From: Cryptosporangium aurantiacum
GTDB taxonomy: Bacteria > Actinomycetota > Actinomycetes > Mycobacteriales > Cryptosporangiaceae
NCBI RefSeq assembly: GCF_900143005.1
Contig: NZ_FRCS01000005.1
Span: 186,001 to 250,000, forward strand
Reading direction: 5' to 3'
Length of the DNA stretch: 64,000 nucleotides
Shown: positions 10,720 to 18,667 of the stretch, one piece after another
Numbering within the stretch: the first letter of the stretch is position 1
Layout: the number at the start of each line of letters is the position of its first letter
Position numbers and translations under genes: made by a program
Notes under the pieces: generated by a model
Databases searched by the model: none
What the model saw: only the letters and a program-made list of their open reading frames with translations
Told to the model about the DNA's origin: nothing

Positions 10720-10824
10720 GCCGCCCCGACCGCTAGGGCTCGCGCCCTGCCCTGAGCCGCCCCGACCGCTAGGCTCGCGCCTTGCCCTGAGCCGCCCCGA
10801 CCGCTAGGGCTCGCGCCCTGCCCC
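10699..10824. repeat. 3.5-copy 36-bp tandem repeat spanning a gene end
   Basis: Units at 10699-10734, 10735-10770, 10771-10805 (one base shorter) and a partial copy at 10806-10824. The first unit includes the last codons and TGA of the MinD-like gene, so the intergenic copies are duplicates of that gene's 3' end plus 15 bp of flank. No other feature is visible in the remaining intergenic stretch to 10901. Confidence 0.9.
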
Positions 10825-10901
10825 GCGCCAGCCCGAACCGCCACCCCACCCCGAACCGCCACGCCGCCCGAGCCGGCACGGCTCGCGCTGGCGGGTGGTG
10901 C

Positions 10902-11369
10902 TCAGGGCGCCGACGCGCGCACTTCGGCCCGGCGCTTGAGGTGCGTGTTGCGCGCGGTCAGGATCGACAGCAGTTGCCGCCGCACCGCGACCTCGTCCGC
11001 GAGCCGCCCAACCACTCCGAGTGGCGATTCCCACACGATCCGGTCGGTCATCAGCGTCCCGGCGCCGGTGGCCACGAAGACGTGGTCGTGCCGTAGCGAG
11101 CGGAACGGCCCACGGACCTGCTCGTCGGTGAAGCTTCGCGGCGCGTCCACGCGGAGCACACGAGCGTCCAACGCCAACGGCAGACCGAAGTGCCGCGCGC
11201 GGAAGCAGACCAGGTCACCCTCCTCCAGCAGCCCGCTTACTCGTCCCGGTGGCACGACCCGCTCGGCGGTGTGCACGAGTGATGCGGTGTGCTCGCGGAC
11301 GTCTCTGGCCAGGTCGAACACGACGTCGGCCGGGGCGTGGATCAGCGTCGTCGCGCAGAGGACCGGCAC
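10902..11369 (-). CDS. SRPBCC/polyketide cyclase-like protein
   Basis: A 155-aa single-domain START-like protein. It begins CATTLIHAPADVVFDLARDV, typical of the first beta strand and helix of the SRPBCC fold, and ends with the long C-terminal helix (VVGRLADEVAVRRQLLSILTARNTHLKRRAEV). This resembles the ligand-binding-protein SRPBCC group found singly in actinobacteria. The ligand is unknown. It starts 1 bp after the NUDIX gene stop, so the two are probably co-transcribed. Confidence 0.8.
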   Translation of the reverse strand: MPVLCATTLIHAPADVVFDLARDVREHTASLVHTAERVVPPGRVSGLLEEGDLVCFRARHFGLPLALDARVLRVDAPRSFTDEQVRGPFRSLRHDHVFVATGAGTLMTDRIVWESPLGVVGRLADEVAVRRQLLSILTARNTHLKRRAEVRASAP

Positions 11370-11370
11370 T

Positions 11371-11805
11371 TCAGCCGCCCCACTCCGCCAATCGGACGCG
11401 CAGCTCGTCGATCAGCGGCGCGTCGGCGGGCAGCCAGGCCACGTCGTCCAGCTCCGTCGCGTCCAACCAGCGAAGCGCGGCATGTTCGAGGGCAGTCGGC
11501 TCGCCCTCGGCGAGCCGTGCGATCCAGACCCGCAGTACTCCGAAGTCACGCTGCAGCGGAAGGTCGGGCCCGAGCCGTTCGACGAGCTCAACCTCGACGC
11601 CGAGCTCCTCGCGGCACTCGCGGACGATCGCCGACACATCACTCTCGCCCGGCTCGACCTTGCCGCCCGGGAACTCCCAGCAACCGGCCAGCGCGGGCGG
11701 CTCGGCGCGCTGCGCGGCCAGCACCTGCCCGCGGTCGTTCACGATCGCGGCGCCGACAACGATCAGCGGGGCGGACGAGACAGGAGGGAGGGGATTGGAC
11801 ACCAC
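11371..11805 (-). CDS. NUDIX hydrolase, MutT-like
   Basis: A 144-aa NUDIX pyrophosphohydrolase. The box GGKVEPGESDVSAIVRECREELGVE matches the family pattern Gx5Ex7REUxEExGU, including all metal-binding Glu residues. The preceding QRAEPPALAGCWEFPGGK is typical of MutT-like 8-oxo-dGTP diphosphatases, which clean oxidised nucleotides. The start is ambiguous between adjacent GTG codons at 11805 and 11802. It is divergent from thioredoxin and directly upstream of the SRPBCC gene. Confidence 0.88.
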   Translation of the reverse strand: MVSNPLPPVSSAPLIVVGAAIVNDRGQVLAAQRAEPPALAGCWEFPGGKVEPGESDVSAIVRECREELGVEVELVERLGPDLPLQRDFGVLRVWIARLAEGEPTALEHAALRWLDATELDDVAWLPADAPLIDELRVRLAEWGG

Positions 11806-11911
11806 ACCAGCCTGCCAGAGGTTCCAGCAGCGCCGGACCGGGCACTCCTGGAAGGTTCTGACCGACTGCCGCGTTGATTCGGGGGAAGGCGCGACAACCG
11901 AGGGAGACACG

Positions 11912-12289
11912 ATGGCCACGGTGGAACTCACCACCGAGAACTTCAACGACACGCTGGCGCGCGACGGAATCACGCTGGTGGACTTCTGGGCTTCCTGGTG
12001 CGGGCCGTGTCGCCAGTTCGCTCCGGTGTTCGAGAAGGCCTCCGAAACGCACGACGACGTCGTCTTCGGCAAGGTCGACACCGAGGCCCAGCAGGAGCTG
12101 GCGGCCGCGTTCGACATCCAGTCGATCCCGACGCTGCTGGTCGTTCGTGACCGCGTCGTGCTCTACGCCCAGCCGGGCGCGCTTCCGGGTGACGTCCTCG
12201 ACGATCTGATCGAGCAGGCGCGGGCCGTCGACATGGACGACGTCCGCAAGCAGGCAGCCGAAGCTGAAGCCGAGGCCAGTCAGGCCTGA
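11912..12289 (+). CDS. trxA: thioredoxin
   Basis: A 125-aa thioredoxin with the active site WASWCGPCRQF (about residues 26-36) and the cis-proline loop SIPTLLV. The C-terminus has an extra acidic/alanine helix of about 20 residues (DDVRKQAAEAEAEASQA) beyond the usual fold. It is a cytoplasmic disulfide reductant. AGGGAGA (11901-11907) precedes the ATG, and a good intrinsic terminator follows, so it is monocistronic. Confidence 0.93.
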   Translation: MATVELTTENFNDTLARDGITLVDFWASWCGPCRQFAPVFEKASETHDDVVFGKVDTEAQQELAAAFDIQSIPTLLVVRDRVVLYAQPGALPGDVLDDLIEQARAVDMDDVRKQAAEAEAEASQA

Positions 12290-12299
12290 GCAGCCCCCG

Positions 12300-12348
12300 A
12301 ACCTGAGAGTCGCGGACCACGCGTCCGCAACTCTCAGGTTTTGTGTTT
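12300..12348 (+). terminator. intrinsic terminator of thioredoxin gene
   Basis: Inverted repeat with 17-nt arms (12300-12316 and 12324-12340, one mismatch) and a 7-nt loop, followed by ttttgtgttt. This is the clearest classical rho-independent terminator in the window. Confidence 0.9.
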
Positions 12349-12401
12349 CCGGCCCGATGGGTTTCCCGAGGTGTCACGACGGGAGACCAGGCGGAGGCCG
12401 G

Positions 12402-13673
12402 ATGAGCACCGAGCTGGTCACAGGGCTCGCGAGCGGGTCCGACTACGACCCATTGGACGACGCGTCGTCCTGGTGGGGCGGCCAGAAGAGTCGGTCCCGT
12501 CCGACGATGCCCCCTGATCCGGCGCAGGTCCGGAGGCAGCTGGCGTGGCGCCGGGCGATCCAGGGCGTGCTGGCCGATCCGGAACAGATCCGGGTGGTGT
12601 TCCAGCCGATCGCCGACCTGGCCCGCGGCACGGTCGCCGGATACGAGACGCTGGCCCGCATCGACGTCCCGGTGCCGGGGATCGGCGACCGCCTCTCCCC
12701 CGATCAGTGGTTCGGCGCCGCCGAGGAGAACGGGCTCGGACCCGCGCTGGAGGGCGTCGTCATCGCCAGGGCGCTGACCCGGCTGGGTGAGTTGCCGCCG
12801 AACGCATTCCTCACCGTGAACGTCAGCCCGCATCTGCTCGGAACGCCGGAGCTCGACGAGGCGTTCGGGAGCGTCCCGGAGCTGTCCCGGGTCGTGGTTG
12901 AGCTCACCGAACACGTCGCCTTCGGCGACCTGGAGTCGATCACCGCCGAAACCCGCCGTCTGCGTTCTGCCGGCGCACTGATCGCGGTGGACGACGCGGG
13001 CAGCGGTTATGCGGGCTTGCAGCAGATCCTGGAGCTCCGCCCGCAACTGGTGAAGCTCGACCGGGCGCTGGTGGCCGGAGCCGACCGTGACCCGGCGCGG
13101 GCGGCGCTCGCCGAGCTGCTCGGTCAGTTCGCCGGGCGCCTGGACGCCTGGCTGCTCGCCGAGGGCATCGAGACCGTGGGCGAACTCGCGACGTTTTGCC
13201 GGATGGGCGTACCGCTCGGCCAGGGATGGCTGCTCGGACGCCCAGCGGACCGGATGATGCCGCTCGCCGACGAGGTGCGGGCTCGCGTGCTGGCCGAGAC
13301 GACCCGGGTCGCGGTGACCGACGCGATCGCCAGCGTGATGCTGAGCCGCGTGACCGTGACCACGGCGGACCGGGTCGAGAACGTGAAGACGACGGAGCCG
13401 GCGGTGGTCGTGGACCGCTCCGGGGCGCCGGTCGAGATGCTCGCGCCGGACCCGCGGGACGGCGTGCCGCGGCGGCTGCCGGTGAGCCTGCGTGTGCTCG
13501 CCTCGGACGCCGCCGACGACGTGCTGATGCGGGCGCTGACCCGCCCGGCGGCACACCGATTCGATCCGGTCGTGTGCACGGACTCGTGGGGACAGGTGAT
13601 CGGGCTCGTTCTGGTGGACGAGTTGACCCGTCACGTCGTCGGCGCTCGCCCCCCGGCCCGCGCCGTCACCTGA
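12402..13673 (+). CDS. EAL-domain cyclic-di-GMP phosphodiesterase
   Basis: A 423-aa cytoplasmic protein with one EAL domain (about residues 45-295) and a C-terminal region of about 120 aa I cannot assign. The signature reads ETLAR (82-86), and the other catalytic positions are present: NVS, ELTE, VDDAGSGYAGL (Asp 197-198), KLDRAL, AEGIET and GQGWLLGRP. An active c-di-GMP hydrolase is therefore expected. No GGDEF or sensor domain is visible. The C-terminal part (LASDAADDVLMRALTR onward) may be a regulatory CBS-like fold. GCGGAGG precedes the ATG. Confidence 0.9.
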   Translation: MSTELVTGLASGSDYDPLDDASSWWGGQKSRSRPTMPPDPAQVRRQLAWRRAIQGVLADPEQIRVVFQPIADLARGTVAGYETLARIDVPVPGIGDRLSPDQWFGAAEENGLGPALEGVVIARALTRLGELPPNAFLTVNVSPHLLGTPELDEAFGSVPELSRVVVELTEHVAFGDLESITAETRRLRSAGALIAVDDAGSGYAGLQQILELRPQLVKLDRALVAGADRDPARAALAELLGQFAGRLDAWLLAEGIETVGELATFCRMGVPLGQGWLLGRPADRMMPLADEVRARVLAETTRVAVTDAIASVMLSRVTVTTADRVENVKTTEPAVVVDRSGAPVEMLAPDPRDGVPRRLPVSLRVLASDAADDVLMRALTRPAAHRFDPVVCTDSWGQVIGLVLVDELTRHVVGARPPARAVT

Positions 13674-13675
13674 GC

Positions 13676-14779
13676 TCATCCCGGCGGCCCCGCGTTCAAC
13701 GTGAACTCGCTGCGCCCGGCGGCGACGCCGTTCAGCTGCAGCTCGATCGCGTGCACCCCCGGGTAGTAGCGACGGGTCGTGATCGGGCGGAACGAGTGCT
13801 CGCGGGAGATCTGCCGCCGCTCGCCCGGCGCGAGCGTGGCGGTGGTGAGCTTGAACGTCTTGCCGGCGAGCCGTCCGTTCGCCTTGCGGTGGTGGACGAT
13901 GTAGTCGACCGCGATGACGGCCGGCGCCGACGCGGTGTTCGTCACGGTCGCGGTGAACCGCACGGACCCGCCGAACGGGATCTCGACCTCGGCGAGCGTC
14001 GGCCCGACGACGTCCAGCACCGCGCCCGTGGTGAAGCCCAGCAGCGCGAGCGCACCGGGATGCCCCTTCTTCACGAGCGTCCGCAGGCCGTGGCGCACGA
14101 CCCGCTCGGTGTTCGCATCCGGCGCCGAGAGCCAGGCCGCCGCGGTCTCTACGACGAGGTCGGGATGCTCGCGGCTCAGGTCGTTCAGGTGGTTGGCGAC
14201 CGAGCGTCGGACGTACTCGCTCTCGTCGCGGTAGAGCGCCGACAGGATCGGCAGCGTCGCCCGGGGCCGCGCGAGGATCGCCGGCACGCGTTTCGTCCAG
14301 GGAAGGAACGGCCGGGTGCCCTCGGTGGCCAGCCGTCGCACGTGTTCGTCGGGTGACGTCGTCCAGGACAGGACGATCGGCAGCGCACGGTCGAGGTCGT
14401 GAGCCAACAGACCACGTATCGCGAACTCGCTGGTCAACCGGGGCGTGAGCTCCGCGAGCAGGGCCAGCCCGTCGTCGAAGGCGGCGTCGTCGGCCAGCGC
14501 CCGTGCCACGACCGCGGTGGTCACCGGCCAGATCAGCCACCCGGTGAACGGCCGCTCCCCGTCCTGAGCGGCACGGATCGTCGCCGCGAACGCGTCGTAG
14601 CCGCCCGGTAGATCGGTGAGCAGCGCATCACGGATCAGGTCGCTACGCTCGCGCAACGGCAGCTCGCCCAGCTCGACGGCCCGGAGCGCGGTGAGTGGAT
14701 TTCCGGGCGCCGCCTCGGACAGCGCGTCGATCAGCGCGGTGAGGGCGGGCGCCCCGAGCAGTTCGTCGGCGAAAGGCAT
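13676..14779 (-). CDS. AlkC-like DNA alkylation repair protein
   Basis: A 367-aa helical-repeat protein. Residues about 1-250 contain HEAT-like repeats typical of the AlkC/AlkD glycosylases (for example TSPDEHVRRLATEGTRPFLPW and DESEYVRRSVANHLNDLSREHPD). The last 110 residues form a beta-rich Ig-like domain, the hallmark of AlkC rather than AlkD. Relatives excise N3-alkylated purines. The ATG at 14779 is preferred over 14806 because GGGAGAG precedes it. It is convergent with the EAL gene, with only 2 bp between stops. Confidence 0.85.
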   Translation of the reverse strand: MPFADELLGAPALTALIDALSEAAPGNPLTALRAVELGELPLRERSDLIRDALLTDLPGGYDAFAATIRAAQDGERPFTGWLIWPVTTAVVARALADDAAFDDGLALLAELTPRLTSEFAIRGLLAHDLDRALPIVLSWTTSPDEHVRRLATEGTRPFLPWTKRVPAILARPRATLPILSALYRDESEYVRRSVANHLNDLSREHPDLVVETAAAWLSAPDANTERVVRHGLRTLVKKGHPGALALLGFTTGAVLDVVGPTLAEVEIPFGGSVRFTATVTNTASAPAVIAVDYIVHHRKANGRLAGKTFKLTTATLAPGERRQISREHSFRPITTRRYYPGVHAIELQLNGVAAGRSEFTLNAGPPG

Positions 14780-14839
14780 CGCGATCTCTCCCGGATCCGA
14801 GGACACCGCGCATCTTGCCCTCCAGGTCCGACAATTTCG

Positions 14840-15445
14840 TCAGCCCTCGGCCGGCGCACGAACTGCCTGCCAGATCCGCTCCGGCAGCACCCGGACGGCT
14901 TCCGCGAGGTCGAGGCCGGGCACGCCGGCCAGATAGCGCCGCGCGGTCTCGGCGACCGGACCGATGATCAGCATCTCCAGCAGCGGCTCCGGCAGATCCA
15001 CGATTCGACCGGCGCGGACGTGCGGCCGCGCCCACTCGAAGATCGGCTCGATCGCGGGCTTCTTCGCCGCCGCGACGGTTTCGGCGTGCGCGGCCAGGTA
15101 GCCGGACACCGCCGACGCGTGGATGAACCGTGCCGCGGCCGGCTGCTCCGCGACGAACGTCAGGTACGCGGCGGCGATGCCCCGGACCCCGGCGCGCGCG
15201 GTCCGTGCCGTGGTCAGCGGTGCGGCAACCGCCTCCAGCAGCGCCACCATGCAGCGTGCGTACAGCGCCGCGGCCAACCCGTCGGCGCTGCCGAAGTGGT
15301 GGTACAGGCTCCCCAGGCTGACGCCGCTGGCGGCGCTGATCGCCTGCACCGTGAACTGCTCGGAGCCGCCCTCCTCGTGCACGGCGAGGGCGGCGTCCAG
15401 CAACCGCTGCGCGGTTTCGGCGCCGCGCTGCTGTTTGGGTGACAC
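14840..15445 (-). CDS. TetR family regulator
   Basis: A 201-aa repressor-type protein. The N-terminal helix-turn-helix reads TVQAISAASGVSLGSLYHHFGSADGLAAALY (about residues 34-64), followed by an effector domain. The GTG start at 15445 lies 2 bp beyond the stop of the upstream SDR gene, so both are probably one operon. It likely autoregulates from the palindromic site upstream of the SDR gene. Confidence 0.88.
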   Translation of the reverse strand: MSPKQQRGAETAQRLLDAALAVHEEGGSEQFTVQAISAASGVSLGSLYHHFGSADGLAAALYARCMVALLEAVAAPLTTARTARAGVRGIAAAYLTFVAEQPAAARFIHASAVSGYLAAHAETVAAAKKPAIEPIFEWARPHVRAGRIVDLPEPLLEMLIIGPVAETARRYLAGVPGLDLAEAVRVLPERIWQAVRAPAEG

Positions 15446-15447
15446 CG

Positions 15448-16302
15448 TCAGTTGGCCGCGTCGGACGTCACGCCGGTCAGCGCGGCGGCCTGCGCCCAGA
15501 CCCGCTGGGCCAGGTCCCGGTCCGCGGCCGGACCTTCCAGCGGTGTCAGCTGGTCGAGGTGGTAGTACCCGCCGTTCCCTACCGGTTCCGTCACCAGTCG
15601 GACGATAGGCCGCGCGCCTTCCTCGGGGGCGGCCCAGCGGCGCTTCACCACCTTCAGCACCAGCCCGAGCGGGCCGGAGCGGGCGCCGAGCCCGGTCCGG
15701 ATGACGCCCGGGTGGACCGCGTTGATCGTCACGCCCCGGTCGGCCCAGCGTTCGGCGAAGAGCGGCAGCGTCAGAACGTTGCACAGTTTGGTGTCGGCGT
15801 ACGTGCGGAACCCGCTGAAGTCGGTGCCGACCGGCGTGCGTTCCAGGTCGACGCGTCCCTTGACGTAGATGCCCGCGCTGACCTGGACGACGCGGGCCCG
15901 CGCCGCCACCAGCTCGGGTTCCAGCAGGTGGTTGAGCAGGAACGGCGCCAGGTGGTTGACCGCGAACGACTCCTCGACGCCGTCCGTGGTCAGCACCCGC
16001 CGCGCCGGCCAGAGCCCCGCGTTGTGCACCAGGACGTCCAGCCGCGGGCAGGCGTCCCGAAGAGCGTCAGCAACCGCCCGGACGCCGGACAGCGTGCTGA
16101 GGTCGCCGACCACCGCCACCGGGGGCGGGCCCGCCGCCAGGCGGGTCAGTGCTGCCACCGCAGCGGCACCGTTCGCGGCGTTGCGGGTGACCAGCACCGT
16201 GCGGTGGCCACGGCGCACGAGCTCCACGGCGACGGCATACCCGATGCCCCGGTTGGCGCCGGTGATGGCCACTGTCCGCGCGTCGTCTGCTTCCTTCGCC
16301 AT
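15448..16302 (-). CDS. short-chain dehydrogenase/reductase
   Basis: A 284-aa NAD(P)-dependent oxidoreductase of the SDR family. Visible motifs are TGANRGIG (cofactor glycine loop, about residues 14-21), HNAG and the catalytic YADTK, with NHLAPFLL between them. The sequence resembles the retinol dehydrogenase/WW-oxidoreductase-like group; the substrate is unknown. It is the first gene of a two-gene operon with TetR, suggesting ligand-induced expression. Confidence 0.88.
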   Translation of the reverse strand: MAKEADDARTVAITGANRGIGYAVAVELVRRGHRTVLVTRNAANGAAAVAALTRLAAGPPPVAVVGDLSTLSGVRAVADALRDACPRLDVLVHNAGLWPARRVLTTDGVEESFAVNHLAPFLLNHLLEPELVAARARVVQVSAGIYVKGRVDLERTPVGTDFSGFRTYADTKLCNVLTLPLFAERWADRGVTINAVHPGVIRTGLGARSGPLGLVLKVVKRRWAAPEEGARPIVRLVTEPVGNGGYYHLDQLTPLEGPAADRDLAQRVWAQAAALTGVTSDAAN

Positions 16303-16325
16303 GAGGGGACCGTACGCGGAAACCG

Positions 16326-16351
16326 AAACTTTTTCTAGAAAAGTTTTCTAG
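16326..16351. promoter_or_regulatory. probable TetR operator upstream of the SDR gene
   Basis: An AT-rich near-palindrome centred on ctag (16335-16338) with arms aaacttttt and aaaagttt, asymmetric by one base. The word ttttctag recurs at 16344-16351, 13 bp from its first copy at 16331. It lies 24-49 bp upstream of the SDR start, where a TetR autoregulatory site is expected. Confidence 0.6.
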
Positions 16352-16399
16352 TTGACGAGCGGCGCCGAGCTTGGGACCGGGCTCGCCTAAGCTGGCCGG

Positions 16400-16852
16400 G
16401 TGCCCGCCGAGTTCGACCTGCTGCCCGGCCACACCGGGGCGGTCGGTCGACGTCAGCCGGACGGCGAGCTCAGCACCACCGCCGAGACCGGCACCGCGTA
16501 CCGGGCGGTCTGCTCGTGCGGCTGGCTCGGCGCGACCGAGTACCCGGCGACCGATGTCGGCAGCTGGTCCGCGACGTCAGAGTGGGCCGCGCACGTCCAG
16601 CCGTTCCTCGCCGCCACGCCGCCGCACTGGCTCCTCAACCGCTCGGACGTCCTCCGCGACAACCTGCAGGAGCTGGCGACGACGTGGCCGCTGCAGGCGC
16701 TCGGGGTGCTGGCGGAGATCGAGCGGTGGCACCGTCCGGCGCTCCAGCAGGCGGTGGACGCCGCCCGGGCGGCCGGCAAGTCGTGGGCCGAGATCGGTGC
16801 CGCGCTCGGCGTCACCAGGCAGTCGGCGCACGAGCGTTTCAGCCGACGCTGA
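16400..16852 (+). CDS. hypothetical protein with C-terminal HTH-like segment
   Basis: A 150-aa protein common in actinobacteria but without a known function. The N-terminal half has a CSCGW motif. The C-terminal 30 residues, AGKSWAEIGAALGVTRQSAHERF, look like a sigma-70 region 4 or MarR-like helix-turn-helix. The GTG start is preceded by TAAGCT ending 6 nt upstream, with no Shine-Dalgarno, so it may be leaderless. Its 3' end overlaps the convergent YCII gene by 14 bp. Confidence 0.65.
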   Translation: MPAEFDLLPGHTGAVGRRQPDGELSTTAETGTAYRAVCSCGWLGATEYPATDVGSWSATSEWAAHVQPFLAATPPHWLLNRSDVLRDNLQELATTWPLQALGVLAEIERWHRPALQQAVDAARAAGKSWAEIGAALGVTRQSAHERFSRR

Positions 16853-17228
16853 ACGTCCCGATCGGACGGACCTCGACCGCCGCGAACCGCGCGTCGGGGA
16901 TGCGGGACGCGATCTCCGACGCACGGCGCGGATCGGCACACTCGACCACCAGGTACCCCGCGAGATGTTCCTTCGCCTCCGCGTACGGCCCATCCGTCAC
17001 GAGGCGGACGCCGTCCCGCGATCGCACCGTACGAGCCCGCCGCGGCTCGGCCAGCGCCACACCCTGGATCAGCTCGCCGGACTCGACGATCTCCCGGCGA
17101 AGCTCCTCCCACTGCGCGGTGAGGTTCGCCTGCTCGTCCGGCGGCAGTGTCCGGAAGTCCGGATGGTGGCGGAAGACCGGGTGCTCCCACTGCTCGGGGT
17201 TGCTGTAGATCAGCAGCAGGTACTTCAT
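16839..17228 (-). CDS. YCII-related protein
   Basis: A 129-aa protein of the YCII/DGPF family, starting MKYLLLIYSNPEQW and containing VTDGPYAEAKEHLAGYLVVEC, the family's conserved centre. These ferredoxin-like-fold proteins often accompany ECF sigma factors, but none is adjacent here. It follows the VOC gene by 20 bp on the same strand, so the pair is probably co-transcribed. Confidence 0.85.
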   Translation of the reverse strand: MKYLLLIYSNPEQWEHPVFRHHPDFRTLPPDEQANLTAQWEELRREIVESGELIQGVALAEPRRARTVRSRDGVRLVTDGPYAEAKEHLAGYLVVECADPRRASEIASRIPDARFAAVEVRPIGTFSVG

Positions 17229-17248
17229 CGCGGGTTCCTTCGCTCGGC

Positions 17249-17617
17249 CTACGCGGACGGGCCCGCGACGCCGATCAGGTTGCCTTCCGGGTCGGTGAAC
17301 TGCCCGACGGTGAAGTCTCCCGCGGACGGCTCGGGGCCGAGCACCCGCGTTCCGCCCAGGCGCTCGGCTTCGCGCAGCGCTTCCTCGACGTCCTCGACGG
17401 CCACGTAGAACAACACGTGCGGCCGGACGCCGGCGCCGATCCCGCCGTTGATCCCGGCCTCGCTGCTGTTGATGAAGCCGTAGGTTCCGGGTGGGGAGAC
17501 GGTCTCGGTGGTGGCGTCGCCGACGGTGGGGTTCCAGCCGAAGAGGGTGCCGTAGTAGCCGCGGAGTGCGGCGGGGTCGGTGCCGATGATCTCGAAGTGC
17601 ACTACCGGGCGGCCCAT
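17249..17617 (-). CDS. VOC family (glyoxalase-like) protein
   Basis: A 122-aa vicinal-oxygen-chelate fold protein beginning VVHFEIIGTDPAALRGYYGTLFGW and ending FTDPEGNLIGVAG, the usual beta-alpha-beta-beta-beta ends. His at residue 7 and Glu in the N-terminal strand could bind metal. The substrate is unknown. It is the last chromosomal gene before the integrated element and the first gene of a pair with YCII. Confidence 0.85.
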   Translation of the reverse strand: MGRPVVHFEIIGTDPAALRGYYGTLFGWNPTVGDATTETVSPPGTYGFINSSEAGINGGIGAGVRPHVLFYVAVEDVEEALREAERLGGTRVLGPEPSAGDFTVGQFTDPEGNLIGVAGPSA

Positions 17618-17705
17618 GGCGTTCCTTCCGTGTCCGCGGCGCCGGATTGGGCGCCGTCAACACTTGGTCGGAGCCGATCCGCGGTTCTCGACACCGGCGC
17701 GACGG

Positions 17706-17743
17706 ATGCGGATAGGTCCAGCCCTGGCTGGACCTATCCGCAT
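17706..17743 (-). terminator. perfect 18-bp hairpin, probable displaced ychF terminator
   Basis: Perfect inverted repeat with 18-bp arms (17706-17723 and 17726-17743) and a 2-nt loop. It lies 35 bp outside the left att repeat. Before insertion this would have been about 36 bp downstream of the ychF stop codon, so it is probably the native ychF terminator. No U-tract follows on the minus strand. Confidence 0.65.
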
Positions 17744-17777
17744 TTCATCCCGGAGCGGCCAACGGCAGCGGCGGTGG

Positions 17778-17799
17778 CTCAGACATTGAAGCGGAACTC
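17778..17799. other. left attachment repeat (relic of the ychF 3' end)
   Basis: On the minus strand it reads the last six codons of ychF (EFRFNV) and its stop. It differs from the right copy only by a silent AAC to AAT change. It is therefore the distal attachment site left by insertion into ychF. Confidence 0.92.
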
Positions 17800-17955
17800 T
17801 GCGCGGGGCGGCTGCGACCTGCTGCGTTGCCGCTGACCAGCCGCGCGGGCCTTCGCCGGTTGCCACTCGTTGACACCGGTTTCCGGGGTCTTGTGCCCCG
17901 TGGGTGCCCCGGCCCTGGGGACTTCCGCGTGCCGACGCTGGCGGCTCTGAGCTGA

Positions 17956-17997
17956 GGACTAGCGCGCGGACTAGGAGGTAGCGAGCGAACGGACTAG
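17956..17997 (+). promoter_or_regulatory. three GGACTAG operator-like repeats
   Basis: GGACTAG occurs at 17956-17962, 17968-17974 and 17991-17997, spaced 12 and 23 bp, close to one and two helical turns. The same motif is clustered in the regulator promoter at 23752-23781. It precedes the leftward small-gene cluster at 18128, so the element's regulator may control both sites. Confidence 0.65.
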
Positions 17998-18057
17998 TTG
18001 CGGGACCTTCTGTACCGGTCGTTACCACGGTCGGATAGACGCACCTGGTTGCAAGTC

Positions 18058-18092
18058 GGCCCGGGTCGGTGTTGGAGCACCGTCCCGGGCCT
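18058..18092. promoter_or_regulatory. GC-rich hairpin upstream of small-gene cluster
   Basis: Inverted repeat with 14-nt arms (one mismatch, core ggcccggg/cccgggcc) flanking a short loop, 36 bp before the first gene of the left cluster. It could be a leader hairpin, an attenuator or an origin-type structure; the sequence does not distinguish these. The rest of 17800-18127 holds the operator repeats and no gene. Confidence 0.45.
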
Positions 18093-18127
18093 TGATCCAC
18101 TCCCTTGGCTAGAAGGGCGAAGACCCA

Positions 18128-18667
18128 GTGACGGACTCTATCGACGTACCCGGATCCAGGTTCCGGGTTGAGCTCGACGACGGTCAGATCGTCGAGACCG
18201 ACGGAAGCACGATCCTCGATCCCGAGAGCGGCGACCAGGTGCCCGCGGTCGTCCTCCGGATGAGCCGAGCTCGCGCGCACGTCCTGGCGCACGTGCTCGA
18301 AGACTGGTCTCGCGTGGCGCTCGTGTTCGCGACGCTGCGCTCGTCGTGCGTGACCGAGCGGGCGTTGGCGCTGACGCTCGATTCCGGCGCCGCGTTGGCC
18401 GGCGACGCTGGTGCCACGCGATGCGCTGTGCGGGTGTCCGAGCGAGTGACGACGGCGCAGCGGCTCGCCGCGGTTGACGTGCTCAAGACTCGCGAGCGCG
18501 ACCTATCGCCGTTGCAATGCATCGCCGTTGTCGATGCGGCTGCCCGATGGATGAGCGAGGAAGCTGGCGAGGAACTGGCGTGGGCGCTGCTCGCTGCGGT
18601 GTGCTCGGACACGGCAACGACGAACCTCGCCTACACCGAGCTGCTCGACTCGGGTAGTGAGCGGTGA
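18128..18667 (+). CDS. hypothetical protein, 179 aa
   Basis: I do not recognise a family. The GTG start at 18128 begins VTDSIDVPGSRFRVELDDGQIVETDGSTILDPESGDQVPAVVLRMS, which looks like a small beta-rich N-terminal domain. A helical, alanine-rich region follows to residue 179, without signal peptide or membrane segments. It is the first of three overlapping small genes on the plus strand, downstream of GGACTAG repeats and a hairpin, so its expression probably depends on the element's regulator. Codon use is like the host. Confidence 0.6.
   Translation: MTDSIDVPGSRFRVELDDGQIVETDGSTILDPESGDQVPAVVLRMSRARAHVLAHVLEDWSRVALVFATLRSSCVTERALALTLDSGAALAGDAGATRCAVRVSERVTTAQRLAAVDVLKTRERDLSPLQCIAVVDAAARWMSEEAGEELAWALLAAVCSDTATTNLAYTELLDSGSER

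Noticed and set aside
11249-12289. Extended frame adding about 220 residues to thioredoxin
   Set aside because: The extension is antisense to the NUDIX gene. The ATG at 11912 has a ribosome site and gives the normal thioredoxin length.
17833-17841. ctgaccagc word at both element ends as integrase arm sites
   Set aside because: Only 9 bp and a single copy at each end; too weak to call as sites, mentioned only as a possibility.
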